This document shows positions 33,863 to 42,799 of a stretch of 64,000 nt of DNA, one piece after another. A model generated the notes under the pieces. The model did no database searches and had not been told where the DNA came from. It saw only the letters and a program-made list of their open reading frames with translations. This DNA is from Carposina sasakii. Taxonomy: Eukaryota > Arthropoda > Insecta > Lepidoptera > Carposinidae. Numbering within the stretch: the stretch's first letter is position 1; every line of letters begins with the position of its first letter. The position numbers and the translations under genes were made by a program. The stretch spans positions 8,193,115 through 8,257,114 of the forward strand of contig CP053161.1 of NCBI GenBank assembly GCA_014607495.2, given 5' to 3'.

Positions 33863-34604
33863 GTATTTTTTTGTAACTTGTTATTATATCTTTTTCATGA
33901 TTCGTTAGCAGACGCTAGCAGGTGTTAAATATCAGTTTTAATTATTTTTGCCTAATGAAATAATGTCGTTTTATGACATCGTATTTGAGGCAAATGACAC
34001 GCTTCATGGATGATAATGTGGTATGAATTAAGTACTAATTATAGTAATTAACAGTTGAATATTCTGCCTTTTTCTATGTGAATTAATATAACAATAGGGT
34101 TTCAACTTTGTTGTTTATAATAAACATGTCCTGGTTTTTTATGCTGTTTTGTCTACAGTAATGTCTGTAATATGTAGTTGTTTCTTTGCAATACCACACT
34201 TACTGGAATACAATTATACTCTACCTGTATTTAATTATGGGAGGGGTGTTATCTCATAATCATATATACGGTACATGATTAAATATAACCACATGCCTAA
34301 GTGCAACAGAAATATGCAGTTAATTTGAATAAATAAAGCATACGCGGGCAGTCAATAAAAATATGTGTTACATTTTTTTCGAGTAGATCTCTCCGTATAG
34401 ATAGGCAGAGAGTAGGCATGCCGTACAGCTGATTAAAGCCCACAATCAGGCGCTCGATGAAGTAAGTACATAAAGGAGGTGTTCTAAGTACGTTTGTATG
34501 CAGAAAATAGTGTCAGCGTAACGAGGGTAGAAGAAAAAACACCTACTAATGGTGGATGGGAAATGTAAGCTACTGTTTACTGCTTGAGATGGATGTATTG
34601 ATGT
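33863..34604. other. AT-rich non-coding interval
   Basis: Nothing recognised. Confidence 0.4.
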
Positions 34605-34898
34605 ATGGACTACATTGATGAGGTTGATTGTAACAGCTTCATGTGCCGGCTCGCCGGATTTACGACGTGCCTGACCGACGGTTATCGCATGCGAATGATC
34701 TGCCCGAAGCGCGCAGCGATTCGCTCGCCGCACATACTTTTGCGGTTCCGTATCGCGCAGATAAAAACCCTTTCAGGGAGTCACGGAGCGGAAGATGCGC
34801 ATGTACGGCTGTCTCGAGATTGTTGTGGGAAATTTGTGCTTCCGTGCCTTACCGGATTTGTGGCGTGGTGTTGTGTTGATCTTATCTTTAGCATCTGA
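34605..34898 (+). other. GC-rich segment with two overlapping open frames, unassigned
   Basis: Between about 34640 and 34860 the composition becomes clearly GC-richer. Two plus-strand frames stay open together (97 codons from 34605, 78 codons from 34643). Neither protein carries a motif I recognise. Two co-open frames are more easily explained by low stop-codon frequency in GC-rich DNA than by coding. It could be a cis-regulatory island, a non-coding exon or an unrecognised exon. Confidence 0.25.
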
Positions 34899-34899
34899 G

Positions 34900-35118
34900 T
34901 TTGCCATTAGCAGAATTTGCTAGATTACATTTGAAAGCTACGACGAATACAATTTTAAGGCTTTTATTCTTTTGTGGACACATTGCAATAACTTTTGTTA
35001 TGAGCCTGTAATGATTAAATTAAATTAAAATGAAAAGCACCAATCACGTTAGAGTCAGCTTTGTGAGTTTTATGAGTGCGAGCTACGAGCTTGATGCCTA
35101 AGTACATAATACACATAA
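34900..35118. other. AT-rich non-coding interval
   Basis: Nothing recognised. Confidence 0.4.
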
Positions 35119-35215
35119 CAAACACGGCCGTGTCCCCGAAATGGGGTAGCCAGAAGGATCATAAAGGAGATTCCACAGACTCGTTTAGCATAGCGGTGAC
35201 AGATGATAATGATAT
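35119..35215 (-). repeat. GGCTGTG...CACAGCC dispersed repeat, copy 6
   Basis: ACACGGCCGTGTCCCCGAAA, TGGGGTAGCCAGAAGGATCA, TAAAGGAGATTCCACAGACT and TTTAGCATAGCGGTGACAGA. This copy and the one at 15987 share the extended TTTAGCATAGCGG segment. Confidence 0.65.
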
Positions 35216-35570
35216 GCCTAAGTGTTACATAACGGAATACGGAATCCAATGCGACATTTGTCGCGCTCGCTCTTAACCGCCTTATTTTATTTTATTCGTG
35301 CTACTGTGATGTAATGAGCTGATAAATGGAAGAAAACTACCAATTAGTGACGATGAATTTATTGTTTATACTTAAACCGTAGGAGGGCGGCTTACTTAAT
35401 CTTAAAATTGTATTTTAAATATGTTTCGATATAAATTGTCAATTAGATTATTGCATTGCAATTATATGGACAGTCAATTAATCGTATCTTGGGTGGCTCA
35501 GACTTGACTGATTTTTGAACTCTTACAGTTTTATTTTGGTTGGATTAAATATAAAAATGCTCCAGTACTT
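35216..35570. other. AT-rich non-coding interval
   Basis: Nothing recognised. Confidence 0.4.
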
Positions 35571-35573
35571 TAA

Positions 35574-36000
35574 TACAGGGTGTTTGTGACAGCCAGGCAA
35601 ATATTGATGGGGACTTAAGACCATGATTCTGAGTCGAAAGCTACTGGAAATTTTCGCAGAAATTTTCCGACTTTTTTTTCATTTTTCCAGGAAAAACATT
35701 GTGTAGTTCGTTTAAGTAGGCCTTAGATAATGACTTAAAAACAAAATTTTTACCTATAAATGATATTGAAAAAAAGTTGCTCCCATAAAAGTTGAAAATA
35801 CTGATCAACCCCAATGGAGAGTCACAAATGATCCAAAAAACAGCAATGTATCACACAATAACAAATAAGCCCATTTAACTAGTCACAGGATAACCCAAAA
35901 CAACATTTGGCGCGGAAAGAAAACATTGGGGATAATCAAATAAAAAATGCATTCCTTGCGAGTAATAATACTGCCGTATAACTCAAAACATTGAACTTGT
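35574..36000 (+). repeat. Probable dispersed element starting ACAGGGTGTTTGTGACA
   Basis: ACAGGGTGTTTGTGACAGCC followed by ACTTAAGACCATGATTCTGA is, from memory, a block shared by insect interspersed repeats (GTGACA...ACCATGATTCTGAG). Only one copy is in this window. The end at about 36000 is approximate. Non-coding. Confidence 0.4.
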
Positions 36001-36016
36001 ACATCTCAACTATACC

Positions 36017-36125
36017 CTCAAAATTGGTCAGAAGTGGCACCATGTGGTTCTATCGGTCCTTGGTGCTCTGCCTACCCCGTGAAGGATAAAGGCGTGATTA
36101 TATGTATGTATGTATTTATGTATGA
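36017..36125 (+). repeat. SINE-like repeat (GATAAAGGCGTGAT tail), full copy
   Basis: CCCTCAAAATTGGTCAGAAG, TGGCACCATGTGGTTCTATC, CTCTGCCTACCCCGTGAAGG and ATAAAGGCGTGATTATATG, then ATGT repeats. Near-identical to 33755-33862 in the opposite orientation. Confidence 0.82.
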
Positions 36126-36354
36126 ACGAGTATGTTCTTAACTTCCTCTCTACCTGTACTAAATAGCTGCGACCATAAAAGTGGTTGTGAGTTTGACTAA
36201 TACCTTAGGACCTAAAGTCAACCTCACCTGCCTGTGGTGCATCCTGCTATTTATAGGACGAGGCTCTGACGCTGAATAGCTTATAATACCTATTTACAAT
36301 GGCACCGAAACATCTCCTATTGGATTCGTTACCGGTCGCTAGATTATTTTATTT

Positions 36355-36440
36355 GTGCCCAAAAAGCGGCGGTAAGCTCATCTCTTACCACGTGGGACTT
36401 AATAGGCTAACTGGTGAACATACATACATAGAAGAACTGA
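36355..36440 (+). repeat. SINE head (TTACCACGTGGGACTTAATAGG), 3' half replaced
   Basis: GGTAAGCTCATCTCTTACCA, CGTGGGACTTAATAGGCTAA and CTGGTGAACATACATACATA. It matches the 5' half of 47826-47945 but goes directly into CATA repeats. Confidence 0.65.
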
Positions 36441-36469
36441 CTATATGTATGTGTATAAAAGTGGAATAA

Positions 36470-36600
36470 TTCCGTGTTTCGGGTGCGTGCGGGGACGGCC
36501 ATGTATCTCGCTTCATTACGTGTCGGCGCGCACATTAAATCGCTCAGAAGAGCTTTGCGAGCGCACAGACGTGGACAGAAGTGTTTGAATTAATCCTTTG
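36470..36600. promoter_or_regulatory. Short GC-rich patch, weak candidate
   Basis: GGGTGCGTGCGGGGACGGCC and GTGTCGGCGCGCACATTAAA mark a 130-bp GC-rich island without a reading frame. No clear promoter motif. Confidence 0.15.
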
Positions 36601-36737
36601 ATGGTTCTCAAACACAGGTTAATCTGGGTTTAGACTTAGGTATAAACGGAGTACGGATTTGCTGACCGTTTCCAGTATTACACATTATGTACTATGTTAT
36701 TTTATTAAGTTTAGCTTTATTAAGTATCCTAGATATG

Positions 36738-37290
36738 GACGCCCGCGACTCCGTCCGCGTGGACTACAGAAAAAGGCTGATATTAAAGGCCTATATGTTA
36801 TGTACCTATATGTATATCGGTTGTCGTAAAAAATTAATTCAGAATTTCGGGAAATCCGTTCCCATCGGGGTATCATATAAACTTCAGATTCACATGTTTA
36901 ACCGTTTTCGTAAAAAATAAATAATTCCCGTTGGTCTCCTTCCCGATGGGAATTTCGGGAAATCCGTTCTAGTGTTTCCTCGCAGTCCCTATGAACATAT
37001 ATGCCCAATTTCAGCTTCATATGTATAGTAAAAACTATGAATCTTCCCGTTTTCGAAATCCGTTTTTAGTCCTCCCTCGCTGTGAACATATATGCCGATT
37101 TCAGCTTCATATGTATAGCGGTTTTCGTAAAAACTATGAATTCCCGTTTGTCCCCTTCCCGTGGGAATTTCGGGAAATCCGTTTTTAGTCCTCCCTCGCT
37201 GTTGAACATATACGATTTCAGCTTCATATGTATAGCGGTTTTCGTAAAAAATATAGAATCCCGTGAATATCGGGAGCCTAATCCAGGCAA
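36738..37290 (+). repeat. GCCCGCGACTTCGTCCGCG repeat with internal tandem amplification
   Basis: It opens GACGCCCGCGACTCCGTCCG, CGTGGACTACAGAAAAAGGC. It then carries four to five irregular copies of a roughly 100-130-bp module. The module contains TTTCGGGAAATCCGTT, TAGTCCTCCCTCGCTGTGAA, CATATATGCCGATTTCAGCT, TCATATGTATAGCGGTTTTC and CGTAAAAACTATGAATTCCC. The copies vary by small deletions. The stacked open frames on both strands (up to 122 codons on the minus strand at 36989-37357) are translations of this array and not genes. Confidence 0.82.
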
Positions 37291-37799
37291 TAAGGATTCT
37301 AACGGTGAAAGAATTTTTGAAATTCCAGTATTTTGAATTCATTACAACAACAAGCACAAAGTTTTCCTCTTTATAATATTAGTGTAGACTAGATATGCAA
37401 TGGAAAAGTGTAGACAGGTAAGAGCATAATCATAGCAGAATAGTTCTCATATCATTGACAACTTCTATGTAATATCTCTCCAATATCCGTGCAGTAGGTA
37501 TAAAGTAGAAACAATGTCGTGACATAAATTTTTATTTCGCATCAAACTGGTTTTTATTCAACCAAGTTCAAAACTAGTTTAGGATGAAATCCGAACTTGA
37601 GTCATATAATCTGCAATAAGGGCCTTAGTCACGCTGATGTGGGTTAATCTAACTAAGTTATCCAGGGCAAGGCAAAAGGGTATCTAGTTTTCTTTGTTAT
37701 CCGTATAATACAGCTTTTTTATATAGACTTGGACATAGGAAACCAGTAGGTACTTCCTTACTTCTATAAGAAGCACACATTAGGCATACATATACGAGT
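37291..37799. other. AT-rich non-coding interval
   Basis: Nothing recognised. Confidence 0.4.
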
Positions 37800-37885
37800 A
37801 TGTGATCCCGAAATGAGGCTAGCTAGAACTGCAGGATCAATAAGAGATCCCACAGCCACTTTTAGTATAACACACATTTGGAACG
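37800..37885 (-). repeat. GGCTGTG...CACAGCC dispersed repeat, copy 7
   Basis: GATCCCGAAATGAGGCTAGC, AGAACTGCAGGATCAATAAG and AGATCCCACAGCCACTTTTA. Confidence 0.65.
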
Positions 37886-37941
37886 AGAATTATAAATAAT
37901 GATTCCCCATGCCTAATTAATATCTCTAATTATATTTACGA

Positions 37942-38065
37942 CTAGTGGACGCCCGCGACTCCGTCTAGCCTATATGTAAAGTGGGACCTGTCACAATATA
38001 TTCCTGAAAACTGCATCGAAATCGGTTCAGCCGTTTCTGAGATTAGCGTGCACAAACGCACAGAC
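37942..38065 (+). repeat. GCCCGCGACTTCGTCCGCG interspersed repeat, copy with internal deletion
   Basis: CTAGTGGACGCCCGCGACTC runs, after CGTCTAG, directly into CCTATATGTAAAGTGGGACC and TTTCTGAGATTAGCGTGCAC. The segment between the GC-rich head and the GGGACCTGTCACAATATATT block, present in the 21541 copy, is deleted. Confidence 0.78.
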
Positions 38066-38227
38066 AAACAAACAATAAGACAAACAGACCAAAAATTCCA
38101 AAAATCATTTAGGGTCCTATTGCGTTGATAAAGGTCTCCTATAATATTTTTTCTCAAATATCTTCCATGTACAGACAGCGATCCGTTATATTTTTATTAT
38201 ATGTATAGATAGATGTAGAAGAAGAAT

Positions 38228-38466
38228 ATAGATAGAATAAATGAATAAATAAATATTCACACACTACACAACACATTAACCTAGTCCCACATTAAGATCC
38301 CTAAGGTCTTGTGTCGTGGGTACTAAGCAACGGTATATAAATACATAGATAAGTATAGAAACATACATCGATATACATCATATCAATGTTTGCACCTACC
38401 GGGATTCGAACCCAGGACCTATGGCGTCGCAGGCAGGGTCACTATCTACTAGACCAATCGGCCGTC
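38228..38466 (-). mobile_element. tRNA-derived SINE
   Basis: On the minus strand the head starts GACGGCCGATTGGTCTAGTA and continues GTGACCCTGCCTGCGACGCC, then GGTCCTGGGTTCGAATCCCG. The A-box-like TGGTCTAGTAGATAGTG and B-box GGTTCGAATCC are the internal Pol III promoter of a tRNA-derived SINE. The body continues through a TATATCGATGTATG region and GGTACCCACGACACAAG-type sequence. It ends in an AATAAATA-type tail near 38228. SINEs depend on a partner LINE for mobility. The 94-codon frame through it on the plus strand is a by-product. Confidence 0.82.
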
Positions 38467-39039
38467 AATATAGAAGAAGATGCAATGTATAATTTACGAT
38501 TTACAGTAATATTTAATCGCATAACTGTACCAACAAGCTCCTTCAAAGACGGTCCTTACGTCCGTGACACGCAACCTCGCGCCTCACCCGATCGGAATCG
38601 TACGCAATTAAAAACTCATGCACCCTTAATACACCAATTTATTCACTGTTCCCTCTGTCCCCGCTTTTAATTAAGATTGATACGGAATGCTCAATCATTA
38701 GGCCGTATTTACACGAATAAAAGATTGCGCGTTCACGCGAGTGAACGACCGCGGCGTGGTTGCGAAGTTTGCGCTGTGTTGGCCATATAAAAGAGTTCAA
38801 CGCAGTGCTCTTTTTGTTTTCTTTTGGTTTTTCATAAAAATTATATTACATGAGGAGTTGAGGAGATAAAATTTCTATAACTAACCTACATAAATCAAAA
38901 ATGTACAGGTAAGCAAGGTAAATAATGGGCATGGAGTTCCTTAATATACTTGCTAATGTGCTTTTCTTAAAAATAACATTGATTGTTGTGGTACAGTTGA
39001 AATGTAGGAGTGTTTATTAAGACTACTTTTTGAAAATTA
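38467..39039. other. Non-coding interval
   Basis: 38560-38780 is GC-richer. Nothing else recognised. Confidence 0.35.
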
Positions 39040-39290
39040 CTAGTGGACGCCCGCGACTTCGTCCGCGTAGACTGCAGAAAAAACAAAATGTCGAAATTAT
39101 ACGGGATAATAATATTTTCCCTGAGGCATTATTATAATATTTTATTAGAGGACGCACACCATGCGAAGCCGGGGCGGGTTGTTATATAGCCTTCCTTCAT
39201 AAATGGGCTATATAACACTGAAAGAATTAAACAAATCGGACCAGTAGTTCCTGAGATTAGCACGTTCAAACTCCTTAGTTTTAAAATATT
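39040..39290 (+). repeat. GCCCGCGACTTCGTCCGCG interspersed repeat, copy
   Basis: CTAGTGGACGCCCGCGACTT, CGTCCGCGTAGACTGCAGAA, AAAATGTCGAAAT and a CCTGAGATTAGCACGTTC block. The middle is diverged, with a GGACGCACACCATGCGAAGC insertion or substitution. Confidence 0.75.
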
Positions 39291-40450
39291 ACTAAAGATA
39301 TTAAAGGAGTACAATTTGATAAGTTTGATAAGTAACAACCAAATGTCACTGAATTTAGTTAACGTATTAATGTTTGTTTATGAGTAAGGGCAAAAAATCA
39401 TAATATGACACTATTACTATTACATATGTTATTTACGTTGTGGTACCTAAAACATATTATCAACAAAATTGTTAACATCCTTATCATCGCAGAAACACGT
39501 AACCAATAAACACCCGTTTATCTCTATATTGTTTCTGTTAGATTGAAATCTGATCTCTACATCGAGAACTGTCATGGCGTAGCTCCTTGAGGCAATAAAT
39601 CACAAGTTTGAGCTCAGTATTGTGGTTTTGTGATACAAGTCAACATTTACAATTTTTCAAATTCTAAAGAAAGTTCCAATTTCTAACCTGGGTTCTCTGA
39701 TTGTCCGTCAAAAACCGTTGAAAAACTAAAACATATATTTTACTGACAAATGTAATTTATAATCGATGTTTAACTTTAGATGAGGTATAACACCGTAACC
39801 CTTCCTTCCGCTGATCCTCAAATCTAACAACTCATGATCACGATCACAGACAACTACAGTCGCTATGAGAAACCAGATCCAAATCCTTAACATGTAATAG
39901 GTACACGTCATAGCTAAAAACCGAATAGTTTCGGCGCACATTTTGTTAACGCTTGGTAGATTATAAGAAAATTCAAATACATCAAAAAATAGCTAAATAT
40001 TCTGTATTTCTCACGCACAATGTCATGGACGGCATCCATGCAACTTTTAGTTTTAAATTAGATCTGCCTATCCGTAAAGGTATTATGGACTTAAGTTTAT
40101 AATACGCAAATTAAAGCAAAAAATAAACGACTCTAGATTATTTATAACAACTTTGCTCCCACGCATACTAACTTTAAACTGGTTTAACTACCTATATACT
40201 CGTATTTGTCAACCGCATTATCGCACCTGAGCCAACGATGCAAATATTAATATTTCTCGTACAAACAAATGCAATTACCGCACAATCTGGCGGGTGTCCG
40301 GCTAATTATTGTCTATGCATTTATTTCTGATCCCCGACTTATAAAGCAAGTGTAAAGAGGATGTGGGAAGGTGACAGTGTTAATTAGTAGTATCGCCTCT
40401 ATCTAGGGTAGAGGTATTGGGAACGCTACGGTTTTGATGTTGTAATAAAT
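39291..40450. other. AT-rich non-coding interval
   Basis: No exon supported; the small minus-strand frames (39132-39338, 39726-39941) lack motifs. Confidence 0.4.
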
Positions 40451-40454
40451 GCCG

Positions 40455-40595
40455 ATCTGTCCCACTGTTTATCCTGAACAGTGGGACAGATAAGTTCCTA
40501 CTTATCACGAAAAAAGTTTCATCTGTCTCTCAAATTACATGAAGACATTTTTTTCCGATCTGTCCCCTAAAAGCAGAAAAGTGGGACACAGATCA
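40455..40595. repeat. Cluster of inverted CTGTCCCACT motifs (two hairpins)
   Basis: Hairpin 1 is a perfect 15-bp stem: ATCTGTCCCACTGTT (40455-40469) and AACAGTGGGACAGAT (40477-40491), with a 7-nt loop. Hairpin 2 is imperfect: GATCTGTCCCC near 40557 and GTGGGACACAGATC near 40581-40594. A further half copy, ATCTGTCTCTC, lies between them (about 40521). The same motif therefore occurs about five times in 140 bp in alternating orientation. Confidence 0.8.
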
Positions 40596-40599
40596 GAAT

Positions 40600-41736
40600 C
40601 CTGAAAACTTTATATATAGGTAGGTAAAAGAACATTATGAAATGTAGGTACTTTAGAAAAACCTGACAGGTATATGAAGTTCGTCTTAAAAGTAACTAAT
40701 CTTTTACATAGAAAGGCAAATCTGCGGCCATTGGCGGACGAATTACTGCAATGACTATCACAGCTCCCCGTTGTACCGGCTTCACGTCTCGGATCGCCAT
40801 TTAAACGGTAGTGTCGGCTGCTCCGTATTCCGATTATACACGCCAACTTAGGATCATTGTGCTGAACAAGCGAAGTTTGTCGAGTGCCGTGTCGCTAATA
40901 TCTACGCTCAACCTGCATTCATGTTCTGAGAAATGTTGACTATCGCTGAGAAACTTTAGTTCGTTTCAAAACCGTTGCTGAGTTGTAGTTGCGGAATTGT
41001 ATCCGACTCGGGGACTGGTGGCACAGAGCACTGACGGCCAATTATACCTAGTTAAATATTCTAATTAGGTATCTAGATTTCGCCAGCGGCTTGCAACTGA
41101 GAGGTGCTTGTTATTTTAATGTCTAAAAATGTTCTGCCTCAGGTAACTGAACTCTAGAATGGTATGTCGTGTCGTGTTTTACGACAATCAACTTGTGTCT
41201 CATTTCATGTAAATATAACATTTTGAAGCGGAAAAGAATTCTATTCCAGGATGTATAATTTCTCATTTTTAAACATTCTGTTTCAGGTAAGCGACATATG
41301 GTTCTACAATTTCTTCGGATCCCAGTAAGTAATGTAAAGTTTGGGTTACACCAGTATTTTAAACTTTTTACTATCAACTGGTTAGATTCGTTGTCAGGAG
41401 TAAGTGCATCCGGCCCGTTTACACGAGGCGAACTTGAAGTTTTAATAAGAGAACGTCATGCGCCGCGAAAGGAAATTTTAAACACATTTTATCCTACGCT
41501 TATTAATCCAATTGCGCTGGGTTAAACCTTTTTGTTTCAACTGTACCACATAGGTGTGTTAGCCGCAAAATTAAATTTCCTTTGTAAATACTCTATAAAC
41601 GGGTCTGAATCAGTTTCTGATCCAATTATAAAGGTCTCGCTTTGTTCCGGGGGTATTATCATTGTATAAAACAAACTCATTATCAGAGATCACGTGTAAA
41701 AATTTTAATGCACATATTCTGATGGAGTCACGCGTA
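40600..41736. other. Non-coding interval
   Basis: 40720-41040 is GC-richer. The plus-strand frame 41298-41525 starts just after a TTTCAG|GTAAGCG-like word, but the encoded 75 residues show no recognised domain. Not called as a gene. Confidence 0.3.
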
Positions 41737-41740
41737 TTAA

Positions 41741-41913
41741 GGAGACTGCCCACTTTTTATATGGCCGTAATAGGAACGTGTCAGGCACGTCACGTTTCAT
41801 GCACGGAGCGTATCAGTGGGCGTTGTTTTATATAAAATCATACCAACAGTATCTTTGTGCATCTTACGAGATGGTTACAGTCATGATATGATACGATACA
41901 GTAGACAGACTCC
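41741..41913. mobile_element. Small MITE flanked by TTAA (piggyBac-type target)
   Basis: TTAA at 41737-41740 and TTAA at 41914-41917 flank a 173-bp element. Its ends are GGAGACTG and CAGACTCC, inverted with one mismatch. A second inverted pair lies inside (CTGCCCACTTTTTATAT near the left, CAGTGGGCGTTGTTTTATAT mid-element). TTAA duplication plus short inverted ends is the hallmark of piggyBac-superfamily insertions. The interior is non-coding, so it would be mobilised in trans. Confidence 0.65.
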
Positions 41914-42561
41914 TTAAAGAGGGAGATTGTATTTATAATATCTACCTCGTAGTGTTGTCCGTTTTATAGTTTCGTTGTTATTCAGAATGAGGCTTTTTAA
42001 TAGATTTTTGTATGCCTTGATACTTTACCTACCGAGGAGAATAATGAGAATTGTCATATAAACTATAATAATAATGACTGGCTATCTACATAACATAAAT
42101 GAAAACTATGAAAATACATTGTACGACCTCGTACCGTGACTGGATTCTTAATGCGTTTAGTTTACAGTGAACCACTGGAGTTTATTTTCTTTAAAGTATT
42201 TCTGTTCCCTCTTCAAGTACCATTTCCGCAGTTTAAATATATGTAATTGTTACGATTCCGTCGGCCATTTTGTCCGCGGGTGGGGTCAAATCGACCCCGC
42301 CTCGCATTTCCGGAGGGGTAATTAAATTACCCCACCACGAACTCCCTTCATACATGGCCGGGTTCTCTTTAACTTATTCTTATTCTTGCGGTCGCTTGAA
42401 CGTTTTAAATGCATTCAGTTTCCTGTATATAACTGCGAGATGTATTTAGTAAGGAGATAGTAAAAATCTTTCGTATAACCAACGTGATTTAGTTAAAATC
42501 AGAGAAATGTTTAATTTTTTTTATCTCGATCACTATTATGATATTGTTTGTATTTAAGTAA
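41914..42561. other. Non-coding interval
   Basis: GTGGGGTCAAATCGACCCCG (42281-42300) and GGGGTAATTAAATTACCCCA (42315-42334) are two adjacent short palindromes inside a GC-richer patch. Nothing else recognised. Confidence 0.4.
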
Positions 42562-42799
42562 TTAGTGGGCGCCCGCGACTTCGACCGCGTGGACTGCACA
42601 AAAAACAAAATGTCGAAATCTGGGATAAAAATATTTTCCCGGGATAAAAAGCCTATGTGATAATTCAGGGTGTCAGCTAACTCCATACAAAATTTTATTA
42701 AAATCGCTCCAGCCGTTTTTACATGAAAGAGTAACAAACATCCATCCATCCATACTTACAAACTTTCTATAAACGTTTATAATACCTATTAGTAGGATT
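42562..42799 (+). repeat. GCCCGCGACTTCGTCCGCG interspersed repeat, near-complete copy
   Basis: TTAGTGGGCGCCCGCGACTT, CGACCGCGTGGACTGCACAA, TTTTCCCGGGATAAAAAGCC, TACATGAAAGAGTAACAAAC, CATCCATCCATCC, and an end near TATTAGTAGGATTC. This is the copy whose 3' end is best preserved. Confidence 0.82.

Noticed and set aside
36989..37357. 122-codon minus-strand frame, the longest on that strand in the region.
   Set aside because: It translates the tandem modules of an interspersed repeat (repeated ENRYTYEAEI-type blocks) and is mirrored by several plus-strand frames over the same array.
41298..41525. 75-codon frame just after a TTTCAG|GTAAGC word, considered as an exon.
   Set aside because: No domain or family similarity recognised and no consistent splice-site pair, so a chance frame is more likely.
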